From: Rugamonas aquatica
Lineage (GTDB): Bacteria > Pseudomonadota > Gammaproteobacteria > Burkholderiales > Burkholderiaceae_D
Length of the DNA: 64,000 nt
Assembly: GCF_009380215.1 (NCBI RefSeq)
Contig: NZ_WHUG01000002.1
Location: forward strand, 372,001-436,000
Reading direction: 5' to 3'
The notes below the pieces were generated by a model. That model was not told the origin of the DNA. It was given only the letters and a program-made list of their open reading frames with translations, and did no database searches. Of the stretch, positions 44,404 to 52,639 are shown in pieces; position 1 is the first letter of the stretch; each line of letters opens with the position of its first letter. A program made the position numbers and the translations under genes.

Positions 44404-45003
44404 ATGTCGCCCGATCTACTGTTCCCGCTTTGTACCTTTGCCGCCGTCACCACCATCACGCCCGGCCCCAACAACACCATGATGCTGGCCTCGGGCCTGA
44501 ACTACGGCTTTGCGCGCTCGCTGCCGCATCTGTTCGGCATCTGCTGCGGCTTCACGTTCATGATCTTCGCCACCGGCCTCGGTTTGCATGCGGTGTTCGA
44601 GCAGGTGCCTATGCTGCAGATCATCCTCAAGTACGCGGGCGCCTTGTACCTGCTGTGGCTGGCGTGGAAGCTGGCGCATGCGGCGCCGATGAGCGCCGAG
44701 CAGGCCAGCGCTTCCAAGCCGATGGGTTTTATCGGCGCGGCGGGCTTCCAGTGGATCAATCCCAAGGCCTGGGTGATGGCGATCGGCGCGCTGACCACCT
44801 ATCTGCCGCCGGGCTTCAAGGTGCTGGACGTGGCGGCGCTGGCCGGCGTGTTTGGCGTGATCGGCATATTCTGCGTTGGTTCGTGGGCGCTGTTCGGCGT
44901 GGCGATGCGGCGCGTGTTGCAGGATGCGCGCTCGGTGCGGATCTTCAACGTGGCGATGGCGCTGCTGCTGGTCGCCACGCTTTACCCTATCCTGATATCA
45001 TGA
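44404..45003 (+). CDS. LysE/RhtB-family exporter
   Basis: 199 aa with six hydrophobic segments. TM1 contains the family motif AAVTTITPGPNNTMMLASGLNYG. Later come FQWINPKAWVMAIGA (second signature) and a C-terminal TM ending in LLVATLYPILIS. It exports amino acids or related metabolites. An in-frame upstream start would translate the regulatory sites, so the ATG at 44404 is preferred. Confidence 0.9.
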   Translation: MSPDLLFPLCTFAAVTTITPGPNNTMMLASGLNYGFARSLPHLFGICCGFTFMIFATGLGLHAVFEQVPMLQIILKYAGALYLLWLAWKLAHAAPMSAEQASASKPMGFIGAAGFQWINPKAWVMAIGALTTYLPPGFKVLDVAALAGVFGVIGIFCVGSWALFGVAMRRVLQDARSVRIFNVAMALLLVATLYPILIS

Positions 45004-45030
45004 CGTTTTAGCAAACCATTAGGATTTACG

Positions 45031-45423
45031 ATGTTGCGTCACATTACTTCTGCCTTGTTGCTGAGTGCCCCGTTGATGGCTGTTGCCGCCACCGTGCCGT
45101 CGGACCTGATGCATCCGGTGGTGGAGCAGGCGGTGCAAGGATATGCCGTCAACTGGCTGCTCAAGATCGAGCTGGAGTCGGACCAGATGAAGGATATCGA
45201 GCCTTGCCGCAAGATACTGGCGGAGCGCGGTTTTTCTCCGATGCTGTCCAAGACGGCCAGTTCGGCCTCGCCGTCGTTGCACTTCAAGATAGCCGGCACC
45301 AAGCAGTATGAGCAGGCCGATGTGGACGCCGATGAGGCGTTGGCAGCGGTAATGCATGCCAATTGCCCCGCCTCGCTGACCTGGACGGTGGAATCCAAAT
45401 ACCGTCCGCAGCAGGCGCGCTAA
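45031..45423 (+). CDS. Small exported protein, unknown
   Basis: 130 aa. Signal peptide MLRHITSALLLSAPLMAVAA. The mature part has two cysteines (EPCRKIL and HANCPASL) that could form a disulfide, and a strand pair near LTWTVESKYRP. No recognisable domain. AGGA lies 7 bases upstream. It sits 27 bp after lysE, possibly co-transcribed, and ends 10 bp from the convergent CYTH/CHAD gene. Confidence 0.65.
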   Translation: MLRHITSALLLSAPLMAVAATVPSDLMHPVVEQAVQGYAVNWLLKIELESDQMKDIEPCRKILAERGFSPMLSKTASSASPSLHFKIAGTKQYEQADVDADEALAAVMHANCPASLTWTVESKYRPQQAR

Positions 45424-45433
45424 CCCCAGTCGA

Positions 45434-46933
45434 TTACGGCAGCCGCAGCGCGTGCAGCGTCGCGCGGATCGCGCCCAGATCGGGCGTGCGCGAGGTTTGC
45501 AGCGCTTGCAGATAGCCGCGCGCGAACTGGATGGTGGCCGTGGCGGCGTCGTGCTGCTGGCCCAGTTCCCGCAATAGCCGGTCGGCGACCACCAGGTCGT
45601 TGTGGCTGCCCAGTTGCTCCTGCGTGGAGGACAGGGTTTTCAAATAGGTGCGCAATGCCTTGCCGCCATACAGCGAATGGAAGAATTCCAATGCGTAGCG
45701 GGCCCGCTTGGCGGCGATGCGCGTGCGGTGGATGCTGGCCGGTTCGCTCTCGTCCATGCGCTGTGCGCGTTTCAGCAGCTTCTTGTGCAGGCGCTTCATG
45801 ATGCGGTTGGCGAAGTCCTGCGCCGGTTCTTCCAAGCCTTCCGGCGCCGGCTGCTGCATCCAACAACCCATCGTCAGCAACAGGCGCGTGTAGCGCTGCG
45901 AGAGCAGGGCTTGCGCCGCCTCGCTCCGCTTGGCATGGGCTGCCTTCAACGCCAGCGCCTGCAAGTCCAGCACGCCGCTGCGGCCACCGGGCGTGGCCTG
46001 GATGTGGGACAGCGTCGACGCCAGCAGCACATCCCAGTCGCGCGCGGCGCCCAGTTCCGTTCCCAGCCAACTGATGTCTTCCAGCAGCGCGGGCGGGCAG
46101 GGCGCGGCCGCTTCGAACAGCTTCAGCGCCGAGCGCAGGCGGCGCACGCCCACGCGCATCTGGTGCAATGTCTCCGCGTCGTCGCCTTCGATGACGGCGG
46201 TTTCGTTGCGCTGGATGTGTTGCAGGCAGTTGTTGAGGATAGCCAGCCGCGCTTCGGCCGCTGTGGCGTCCGGCGCCAGTTGCAGGCTTTGCGCGCGGCA
46301 GGGGACGGTGCCGGTCTGGCGGCACAGCATGTAGCCGCGCTCGGCCTTGTTGGTGTTGCTGAGGCGTAGGGGAACTTGCTCCTGCAACCGCAGCGCGAAG
46401 GCGAACAGGCTGGCCGGGTCGCCGTCCTTCAATTCCAGTTCGATTTCGTTGACGGGCAAGTGGCGGCCATGGCGTTCGATGTGGCCGTGGTCCAGCACCA
46501 GTTCGATGTGGTTGCCGTCGACATCGAGATCCCAGGTGTGGCGTTCCACCGCCACCACGAACAGCGGCTCCAGCCGCGCCTTCAGGTCGTCGGCGGCCAG
46601 CACGTCCAGCCATTGCTGCTGGTCGCCGATCAGCTTGCGCAGCTTGCCCAAGCGCGGCCATGGACGGTCGACCGGGCCTTCCCATTCGTTGCGGCGGTGC
46701 AGGCCGCTCTGCACGCTGCCGCCGGCCTTCATGGTTTGCATCCAGGCGCCGTCGATCTTGCGCACGCGCAGGCCGGCGCCGTGGCGCAGCAGGTGCAGGT
46801 CCGGCGTATCGAAGTAGCGGGCCGACAGTTGCTGCGTACGCACCGGCGCGCGCGCATGGGCGGCGATCAGCGGGTGCTGGAGCAGCTTGTCGTTGTCGGC
46901 GGGCGAGAGCAGGAGTTTGAGTTCGACTTCCAT
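45434..46933 (-). CDS. CYTH and CHAD domain protein (inorganic triphosphatase-like)
   Basis: 499 aa from the ATG at 46933. The CYTH domain (1-205) opens with the ExExK motif (MEVELKLL) and contains ARYFDTPDLHL, HRRNEWEGP and the acidic LELKDGDPASLF, lining the triphosphate tunnel. The CHAD domain (about 225-495) is a helical bundle with conserved HQMRVGVRRLRSAL and HRTRIAAKRARYALEF, which bind polyphosphate. Probably cleaves tripolyphosphate and is associated with polyphosphate granules. The 108-nt in-frame extension upstream is not coding-like. Confidence 0.92.
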   Translation of the reverse strand: MEVELKLLLSPADNDKLLQHPLIAAHARAPVRTQQLSARYFDTPDLHLLRHGAGLRVRKIDGAWMQTMKAGGSVQSGLHRRNEWEGPVDRPWPRLGKLRKLIGDQQQWLDVLAADDLKARLEPLFVVAVERHTWDLDVDGNHIELVLDHGHIERHGRHLPVNEIELELKDGDPASLFAFALRLQEQVPLRLSNTNKAERGYMLCRQTGTVPCRAQSLQLAPDATAAEARLAILNNCLQHIQRNETAVIEGDDAETLHQMRVGVRRLRSALKLFEAAAPCPPALLEDISWLGTELGAARDWDVLLASTLSHIQATPGGRSGVLDLQALALKAAHAKRSEAAQALLSQRYTRLLLTMGCWMQQPAPEGLEEPAQDFANRIMKRLHKKLLKRAQRMDESEPASIHRTRIAAKRARYALEFFHSLYGGKALRTYLKTLSSTQEQLGSHNDLVVADRLLRELGQQHDAATATIQFARGYLQALQTSRTPDLGAIRATLHALRLP

Positions 46934-47001
46934 GGATTCAGTGTAGAGGAAAAGCCGGGGCGCGCAGCGCACGCGATGGCCGGTGTTGATCGATGTCGAA
47001 G

Positions 47002-47913
47002 TTAGCCGGGATTCGGCAGATTCCGTAGAACTTGTTCCCACGCGGGCACGGCGACCTGCCAGAACGCGGCGATGCTGTCGGCGCGCACGTCCATGCCGAG
47101 GAAGCGGGCGGCCGGCTGCAAGGCGTCCTGCAACAACTGCTGCGGCTCGGCGCCGTGGTCGAAGGCTTGCGCGCCGGTCTGCTTGGACAGTTTCTCACCC
47201 AGTTCGTTGACCACCACCGGCACGTGCAGGTAGGCCGGGCGCGGCAGGTTTAATACCTGTTGCAGGTAGAGCTGGCGCGGCGTGGAGTCGAGCAGGTCGG
47301 CGCCGCGCACGATGTCGGTGATGCCCTGGTCGCCGTCGTCCACCACCACGGCCAGCTGGTAGGCCCAGAAGCCGTCGGCGCGCTTGACGACGAAGTCGCC
47401 GACGTCGTCGGTCAGATCCTGGCTGACGTGGCCGGCCCAGCGGTCGTCGAAGTGCAGCACGCAGTGGGGCGATTGCGGCACTTTGAGGCGCAGCGCGCGG
47501 GCGCTCTTGCCGGGCGCCAGGCCGTGGCGGCAGGTGCCGGGGTAGATCAGCGCCTGGGCCTGGCGGCCGGTCAGGCTCAGTTGCGAATCGGCGATTTCCT
47601 TGCGCGAGCAGCCGCAGGGATAGATCAGCTCGCCCAGTTGCTGCAAGGCTTGCTCATACAGGCCGGTGCGCCGGCTTTGCCAGGTGACCTCGCCATCCCA
47701 GTGCATGCCGCAGCGTTGCAGCGAGGCCAGGATGTGCTGATCCGCGCCGGCCACGTTGCGGTCGCCGTCGACGTCTTCGATGCGGACCAGCCACTGGCCG
47801 TGGTGGACTTTGGCGTCCAGGTAGCTGGCCATGGCGGCCACCAGCGAGCCGATGTGCAAGGGGCCGGTGGGCGAGGGGGCGAAACGGCCGATGTATTGAG
47901 TGCGCTGAGTCAT
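47002..47913 (-). CDS. gluQ: Glutamyl-queuosine tRNA(Asp) synthetase
   Basis: 303 aa, a truncated GluRS-like enzyme without an anticodon-binding domain. It attaches glutamate to queuosine in tRNA(Asp). The class I HIGH motif is GRFAPSPTGPLHIGSLVAA. Zinc ligands are in YPCGCSRKEI and PGTCRHG. The KMSKS equivalent is VVVNELGEKLSKQTGAQA. Length and motif order fit the YadB/GluQRS family. Confidence 0.93.
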   Translation of the reverse strand: MTQRTQYIGRFAPSPTGPLHIGSLVAAMASYLDAKVHHGQWLVRIEDVDGDRNVAGADQHILASLQRCGMHWDGEVTWQSRRTGLYEQALQQLGELIYPCGCSRKEIADSQLSLTGRQAQALIYPGTCRHGLAPGKSARALRLKVPQSPHCVLHFDDRWAGHVSQDLTDDVGDFVVKRADGFWAYQLAVVVDDGDQGITDIVRGADLLDSTPRQLYLQQVLNLPRPAYLHVPVVVNELGEKLSKQTGAQAFDHGAEPQQLLQDALQPAARFLGMDVRADSIAAFWQVAVPAWEQVLRNLPNPG

Positions 47914-47999
47914 CCCGCCATTTTAGCGTGACGATCGCATACAATGTACGCGCGGCAAATTCAATGGACCGCGACCATCTTTTACGTCTCCAGGAAATC

Positions 48000-49631
48000 A
48001 TGCATAAAATGACCCCCTCCTTTGTTGCCTCCGCCCTGGCCATCAGCCTGGCGCTGGCATTCCCAGCCCATGCCGACAGCGCCAAAAACGCCGCCGTTGT
48101 GAAGGAAGCTCCGTTGCGCGCCCACCTGGCCTTTCTCGCCAGCGATGTGCTGGAAGGCCGCGGCACCGGCCAGCGCGGCGCCGATCTGACCGTTGCTTAT
48201 CTGGAAACGCAAGCGCTGGCCTTGGGCCTGAAACCCGGCAATGGCGACAGCTATCGCCAGTCGGTGCAGATCGCCGGCGTGAAGACGCAGCCGGCCGAGA
48301 GCACGCTGAAACTGGAAGCGGGCGGCCAGGCGCTGCCGATCAGCTTTGGCAAGGACTGGGTGTTCGCGCCGGGCGATGCGACCGCGTCGCACAGCTTCAA
48401 TGCGGACCTGGTGTTCGTCGGCTACGGCATCACCGCGCCGGACGAGCAGTGGAACGATTACAAGGGCGTGGATGTCAAAGGCAAGATCCTGGTCATGATG
48501 GTCAACGATCCGCAGCCGACCGCCGAGCAGCCTAACCGTTTCAACGGCAAGGGCCTGACCTACTACGGCCGCTGGACCTACAAATTTGAAGAAGCCCGCC
48601 GCCAGGGCGCGGCCGGCGTGCTGCTGATACACACCACGCCGACCGCTTCGTATGGCTGGAGCGTGATCCAGAACAGCTGGTCGGGCGTGGAGCGCTTCCA
48701 GCTGGCGGCAGGCACGCTGGGCACGCAGTTGCAAGGCTGGATGACCGACGACACGGCGCGTGCGCTGTTCAAGGCTGCGGGTCAGGATATCGATGCGCTG
48801 CGCACCGCTGCGGAAAGCAAGGACTTCAAGCCGGTGCCGCTGGCGGCCAAGCTGAACGGCGAGATGAAGGCGGCCGTGCGCAAGGTTGAACAATTCAACG
48901 TGTCGGCCGTGGTGCCGGGCACCGATCCCAAGCTGAAGGATGAAGTGGTGATCTACAGCGCGCACTGGGACCATCTGGGCAAGCAGGGCGATAGTGGCGA
49001 CACCATCTTCAACGGCGCGGTAGACAATGCCTCCGGTTCGGCGGCCTTGCTGGCGATGGCGCAGGAAGCGGTGCGCGCACCGGCCAAGCGCAGCCAGATG
49101 TTCCTGTGGGTGGCTGCTGAAGAGCAGGGTCTGCTGGGCAGCGCTGCGTACGCCGCATCGCCGCTGTGGCCGCTGGCCAAGACCGCCGCCAACCTGAATC
49201 TGGACAGCCTGAACTTCGTCGGCGCCACGCGCGACATCGGCACCCAGGGCAGCGAGCGTACCGAGCTGGGCAAGCTGGCCGAGACGGCGGCCAAGGCCAT
49301 GGGCATGCATATCGCGGAAGCCGAGCCTGACCTGGCCGGCGGCTATTTCCGCAGCGACCACTTCAACTTCGCCAAGAATGGCGTGCCGGCGTTCTCGATC
49401 GAATCGGGCCGCGAGTACATCAAGGATCCGGCTGGTGCGAAAGCCAAGGCGGATGCGTACGGCAAGCGCTACCATCAGGTGAGCGATGAGTACGATGCGA
49501 GCTGGGATTTGTCGGGCATGGTGCAGACGGCGCAATACACGCTGAACCTGGGCCGCCTGATCGCCAACGGCGCCAAGCTGCCGGAATGGAAAGCCGGCGA
49601 CGCATTCGCCAAGCCGCGCAACGCCAAGTAA
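48000..49631 (+). CDS. Exported M28-family metallopeptidase
   Basis: 543 aa. A signal peptide (SFVASALAISLALAFPAHA) is followed by an N-terminal cap and a PA-like insert (about 110-270). Zinc ligands of the M28 core: HWDHLG, GAVDNASGSAALL (bridging Asp), EEQGLLGS (general base Glu and ligand), the Asp in NLDSLNF, and HFNFAKNGVPAFSI (last His in SDHF). It acts as an aminopeptidase or carboxypeptidase in the periplasm or medium. The ATG has AGGA 6 bases upstream. Confidence 0.92.
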   Translation: MHKMTPSFVASALAISLALAFPAHADSAKNAAVVKEAPLRAHLAFLASDVLEGRGTGQRGADLTVAYLETQALALGLKPGNGDSYRQSVQIAGVKTQPAESTLKLEAGGQALPISFGKDWVFAPGDATASHSFNADLVFVGYGITAPDEQWNDYKGVDVKGKILVMMVNDPQPTAEQPNRFNGKGLTYYGRWTYKFEEARRQGAAGVLLIHTTPTASYGWSVIQNSWSGVERFQLAAGTLGTQLQGWMTDDTARALFKAAGQDIDALRTAAESKDFKPVPLAAKLNGEMKAAVRKVEQFNVSAVVPGTDPKLKDEVVIYSAHWDHLGKQGDSGDTIFNGAVDNASGSAALLAMAQEAVRAPAKRSQMFLWVAAEEQGLLGSAAYAASPLWPLAKTAANLNLDSLNFVGATRDIGTQGSERTELGKLAETAAKAMGMHIAEAEPDLAGGYFRSDHFNFAKNGVPAFSIESGREYIKDPAGAKAKADAYGKRYHQVSDEYDASWDLSGMVQTAQYTLNLGRLIANGAKLPEWKAGDAFAKPRNAK

Positions 49632-49643
49632 TAGTGTTGTTTA

Positions 49644-49666
49644 GCGCCGGGTCAGCGACCCGGCGC
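49644..49666 (+). terminator. Hairpin after the M28 peptidase gene
   Basis: A perfect 10-bp stem, GCGCCGGGTC / GACCCGGCGC, with an AGC loop, 12 bp after the stop. Only TTG follows, so it is a weak intrinsic terminator. Confidence 0.55.
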
Positions 49667-49720
49667 TTGATGCTGCACACAATCGTATTGTCTGCTCCGA
49701 AAATTCATAGAGCCACCTCC

Positions 49721-50743
49721 ATGACTATTTTCTCTCTTGCTATGACTTCAATGCTTGCCTTACTCAGTGGACTGGTGCATGCCAATGATATTGTTCCACG
49801 AGTAGGTGTCGGCGGGATCGTGCTGGCCCAGCCTAATGCGCTGCGTCTCGTAGGCGAGAAGCTCACGCTGTCTGTAACGCGCGTGGCCACACGCTACGTA
49901 TTCCAAAACAACGGCGCCGCTCCAGTCGTAGCGGCCATGGCGTTTCCCATGCCGACGTTTCCTTGGAATCCAGAACAGACCGCAGAGTATTGGAACGTTG
50001 GACCCGTCAAGTCTTTAAGCATTACCGCGAACGGGCAGCCAGTGCTTTTAAACATAGAGAAAAAAGCGTTGCTGCGCGGCCGCGACATCACTCACCAACT
50101 TCGGCTGGCCAAGTTAAGCGATGATCAGATTTTTCGCAGTTTTGGCGATGCCAGAACGACTCTGGGTGTCGAGTTGCCTTCGGAGCAGGTTGGATCGCTA
50201 CAGCGGCTGGGAGCGCTTTCAGACATGTTACCGCAATGGTCAGTCTACGAGCATGCCGAGTGGAGGCAAACCGTCCCCGCTACACGACAGAACATCATCG
50301 AACTTGCATACCAACCATTTCGGGGATTTGCTTACAATTACATCGCGATGGACGATAGTCTTGATTCTGAGCGCATACCAGTATCCTCGGTCGGGACCAC
50401 AGACGAGGCGTGCTTGGACGAAGGGGGCCGTCAGGCTGTGTCCTCGCGCATACGGGGCTTGTTGAGGCAAGGAGCTAAAGAGGTGTTCGTGCAGTTGCAA
50501 GACATTGAATACCTTACCGGAGCAAAATCGCAGGCGCAGGCGCAGGCGCAGGCGCAGGCGCAGGCGCCGGTGGCGGATTTTGTATTGGATATCGTCAAGC
50601 AGACGCCAGAACAGATCGTTTCATTATGCTTTCCTGGTCAGCCTGTCCATATCGATGATAAGACGCTACGTTTCACCCGACGTAATTTCGTAATTCCAGA
50701 GCGCATAGTCGTTAATTTTTATTCTTTCAGGGCGGATCGTTGA
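49721..50743 (+). CDS. DUF4424-like exported protein with a QA repeat
   Basis: 340 aa. Signal peptide MTIFSLAMTSMLALLSGLVHA. The mature part begins NDIVPRVGVGGIVLAQPNALRL and shows TRYVFQNNGAAPVVAAMAFPMP, the DUF4424-type opening strand pattern, then a long beta-rich body. Near residue 270 an uninterrupted (QA)6 run is encoded by six perfect CAGGCG hexamers. After it the protein continues to VVNFYSFRADR. Base use is clearly less GC-rich than the neighbours, suggesting transfer. Function unknown. An upstream in-frame start is rejected because it would precede the signal peptide. Confidence 0.7.
   Translation: MTIFSLAMTSMLALLSGLVHANDIVPRVGVGGIVLAQPNALRLVGEKLTLSVTRVATRYVFQNNGAAPVVAAMAFPMPTFPWNPEQTAEYWNVGPVKSLSITANGQPVLLNIEKKALLRGRDITHQLRLAKLSDDQIFRSFGDARTTLGVELPSEQVGSLQRLGALSDMLPQWSVYEHAEWRQTVPATRQNIIELAYQPFRGFAYNYIAMDDSLDSERIPVSSVGTTDEACLDEGGRQAVSSRIRGLLRQGAKEVFVQLQDIEYLTGAKSQAQAQAQAQAQAPVADFVLDIVKQTPEQIVSLCFPGQPVHIDDKTLRFTRRNFVIPERIVVNFYSFRADR
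50531..50566 (+). repeat. Six tandem CAGGCG hexamers inside the DUF4424 gene
   Basis: 36 bp of perfect tandem repeat encoding alternating Gln-Ala. A hexamer keeps the reading frame, so copy-number change would only alter linker length. Confidence 0.9.
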
Positions 50744-50886
50744 CGGGCACAGGTGCCTGATCTCTACTATCAACTGCATGGCCGGTGGGAACGATTTATA
50801 CAGTTTTCAACTGAGAAGGAAGTGATGATGTTTGCGCTGCGGGCGGCGATGGCGCGTTGATGATATGTGGCCACCGAGTGGATACC

Positions 50887-50920
50887 CCGAAAGCCAATGG
50901 CGGCTTTCGGGATTTTTTTT
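50887..50920 (+). terminator. Rho-independent terminator
   Basis: CCGAAAGCC-AATGGC-GGCTTTCGG followed by GA and eight T. Strong for plus-strand transcription from the DUF4424 gene. The 140 bp before it contain only a tiny frame (50824-50860, 11 codons) that I do not call. Confidence 0.85.
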
Positions 50921-51156
50921 ATTGCCCTTGCGATGCCTTGCTGCGCCGGACGAACAGTCCCAGCAGCATCAGGCCCGTGCCCGCCAGCAGCAGCGTGTCG
51001 GGCGCCGGCATGGCGAAGGCTTCGCCGGCGTTGCCAAGCCGGCATCGACGTTCTCCAGTACGCCGGTCGAGTGCAGGCCGACGCCGGGCCGGCGAGGGCA
51101 AATCCTGCGGCGATGGCAAGTAGCCAGCATGGCCGCATCAATCGTATAGCTTTCAT
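50919..51156 (-). pseudogene. Small PEP-CTERM protein broken by two frameshifts
   Basis: The minus-strand ATG at 51156 has AAGGAA upstream and gives a clear signal peptide, MKAIRLMRPCWLLAIAAGFA then LAGPASA. The sense then moves to another frame (LHSTGVLENVDAGL) and to a third, which reads NAGEAFAMPAPDTLLLAG then GLMLLGLFVRRSKASQGQ and a stop at 50919. The last part is a PEP-CTERM-like sorting signal (PAPDT, hydrophobic helix, RR). Joining them needs two indels, so the gene is disabled, unless the assembly is wrong. The original protein would be about 79 aa. Confidence 0.5.
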
Positions 51157-51362
51157 GGCAGTTTCCTTGCTGGAGGGAGAAGTGGTCAACGGTGCCGCCC
51201 CTGCTGCCGAGCGAATTCCATGCCCAAGTAATTTTTTGCGCCAGATCAGGCGCATGTCAAACCGCTCCGGGCTTGCCCAGGCCGGCTTGTAAGAATTGCC
51301 GACACCGCCCTCTAATTTTTCCTGTCATGATGGCATCTTTCATTTCTTTAGAGGCTGTGCGC

Positions 51363-51908
51363 ATGATGCGTTTTCGATTGGTGGTGTTGTCAGTTGTTCT
51401 GGCGCTGGCGGGATGCAGCGGGCCGCAGATCGTCGCGGTGCAAGGCACGGGAGCGCAGTCCGCCATCGAGCAGCATTCGCTGCAGATTGTTTTCAGCGGC
51501 AAGACCAGCACCGGCTGGACCAAGCACGAACGCAGCGCCGTGCAGACCAAGCCGACCGCCACCGAGCAGGAACAGCAACTGGCCAGCGTGCGCTGCAAGG
51601 AAATCGGCAACGGCATCGTCCAGCATCTGCGGCCGATGACAAAGTCCCAGCTGGCGCCCTACCTGTCGGCCAGCGAGCGCGACTACCGCAACGTGCTGAC
51701 GGTGGAAATCAACCGCATCATGGCCGATACCGACGGCTCGGCCGATATCGTCGTGACGCTGTCGTATGGCGCGCGCGGCAACGAGAAGCCGGGCTGGTCG
51801 CGTATCGTCCACATCCAGGCCAGCCGCTTCGCCACCGGCGAATCGGTGGCGCGCGAACTGGCCGACGCCACGCTGGCCCAGCTCAAGGCCAGCGCCCTGG
51901 TTCAGTGA
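51363..51908 (+). CDS. Lipoprotein, DUF4410-like
   Basis: 181 aa. The lipoprotein signal is RFRLVVLSVVLALAGCSGPQ (LAGC lipobox). The mature part contains VRCKEIGNGIVQHLRPMTKSQL, RDYRNVLTVEINRIM, IVVTLSYGARG and a closing helix ESVARELADATLAQLKAS, resembling DUF4410-type envelope lipoproteins. Role unknown. GAGG lies 8 bases before the ATG. It converges on the MshEN-headed gene with a 7-base overlap of the coding ends. Confidence 0.65.
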   Translation: MMRFRLVVLSVVLALAGCSGPQIVAVQGTGAQSAIEQHSLQIVFSGKTSTGWTKHERSAVQTKPTATEQEQQLASVRCKEIGNGIVQHLRPMTKSQLAPYLSASERDYRNVLTVEINRIMADTDGSADIVVTLSYGARGNEKPGWSRIVHIQASRFATGESVARELADATLAQLKASALVQ

Positions 51909-52615
51909 TGGAAGGCCAGCGTGATCGAGGTGCCCGTCAGGTCGATGCCCTTGATCGAGATGCTGCCGAAGCTCGATCCCTCGGTGCCGCGCACGCGGAT
52001 GTTGTTGAAGTTGAGCTCGCCGATCGATGACGGCAGGCTCAGGGTCAGCGAGCCATCCTTGTTGATGGTCGCGGTGGCCTTGCTGGGGTCGTAGACCACG
52101 TTCTTCATGCTGGTGTCCGCTTCGAGGAAACCCAGCACCGGGTTGAGCAGCTTGGCCATGTCGCCCACCACTTCCAGGCCGTTGCCCTTGGCCGACTTGA
52201 CGGCGTGGATCAGCTCGTCGCTGAGGCCTTGCGCCGAGGTCTCTCCCAGTTCCTCTTCGCTCAGCGCCTGCAGGCCGGCGCGTTCCTTGATCTGCATGCC
52301 GCGCTGGTCCTTGCTGAGCACCACCGGCGTGCCCACCGCCAATGACGGCAGGGCTTGCGCCGCATAGGTTTCCATCGGCGCCAGCAGCGAGGTGGCGATG
52401 GCCGCCGCCATCCGCAGACGGCGCTGTTTGCGCAGCGCTTCTTCGATGTGCTGCTGCGTAATCAGGTTCAGCTCGGCGAAAATATCACCGAGCCGCTGGC
52501 CCGTCGTGCGTTGCAGTTCGATGGCCGCGGCCAGCTGTTCTTCGGTAATCAGCTTCTGCTTGACCAGCAGCTGACCCAGCATCGACTTGCTTTGATTATT
52601 CGATAACCATCCCAT
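51902..52615 (-). CDS. MshEN-headed membrane protein with the SEEEL-QG leader motif and His-ending tail
   Basis: 237 aa in three parts. Residues 12-64 are two 24-residue MshEN motifs separated by exactly five residues (RTTGQ): MLGQLLVKQKLITEEQLAAA (to Gln35) and RLGDIFAELNLITQQHIEEA (to Gln64). This is the known c-di-GMP-binding layout, though the first Arg is Met and the Gly positions are Lys/Asn. Residues 66-88 form a signal/anchor. The exported part has LQALSEEELGETSAQG (115-130), like the leader motif of the substrates at 58-61 kb, and ends FGSISIKGIDLTGTSITLAF-HH, like their tails. Last gene of the peptidase operon, 24 bp after araC. I infer a sensor or controller of the export system. 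Confidence 0.75.
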   Translation of the reverse strand: MGWLSNNQSKSMLGQLLVKQKLITEEQLAAAIELQRTTGQRLGDIFAELNLITQQHIEEALRKQRRLRMAAAIATSLLAPMETYAAQALPSLAVGTPVVLSKDQRGMQIKERAGLQALSEEELGETSAQGLSDELIHAVKSAKGNGLEVVGDMAKLLNPVLGFLEADTSMKNVVYDPSKATATINKDGSLTLSLPSSIGELNFNNIRVRGTEGSSFGSISIKGIDLTGTSITLAFHH

Positions 52616-52639
52616 CGCCCCGACTCCTTTTTGTTGTTG

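Noticed and set aside
50824..50860. 11-codon frame after AAGGAAG upstream of a terminator
   Set aside because: A ribosome site and terminator-like hairpin suggest an attenuator, but no downstream gene on that strand would be controlled, and the peptide is trivial.
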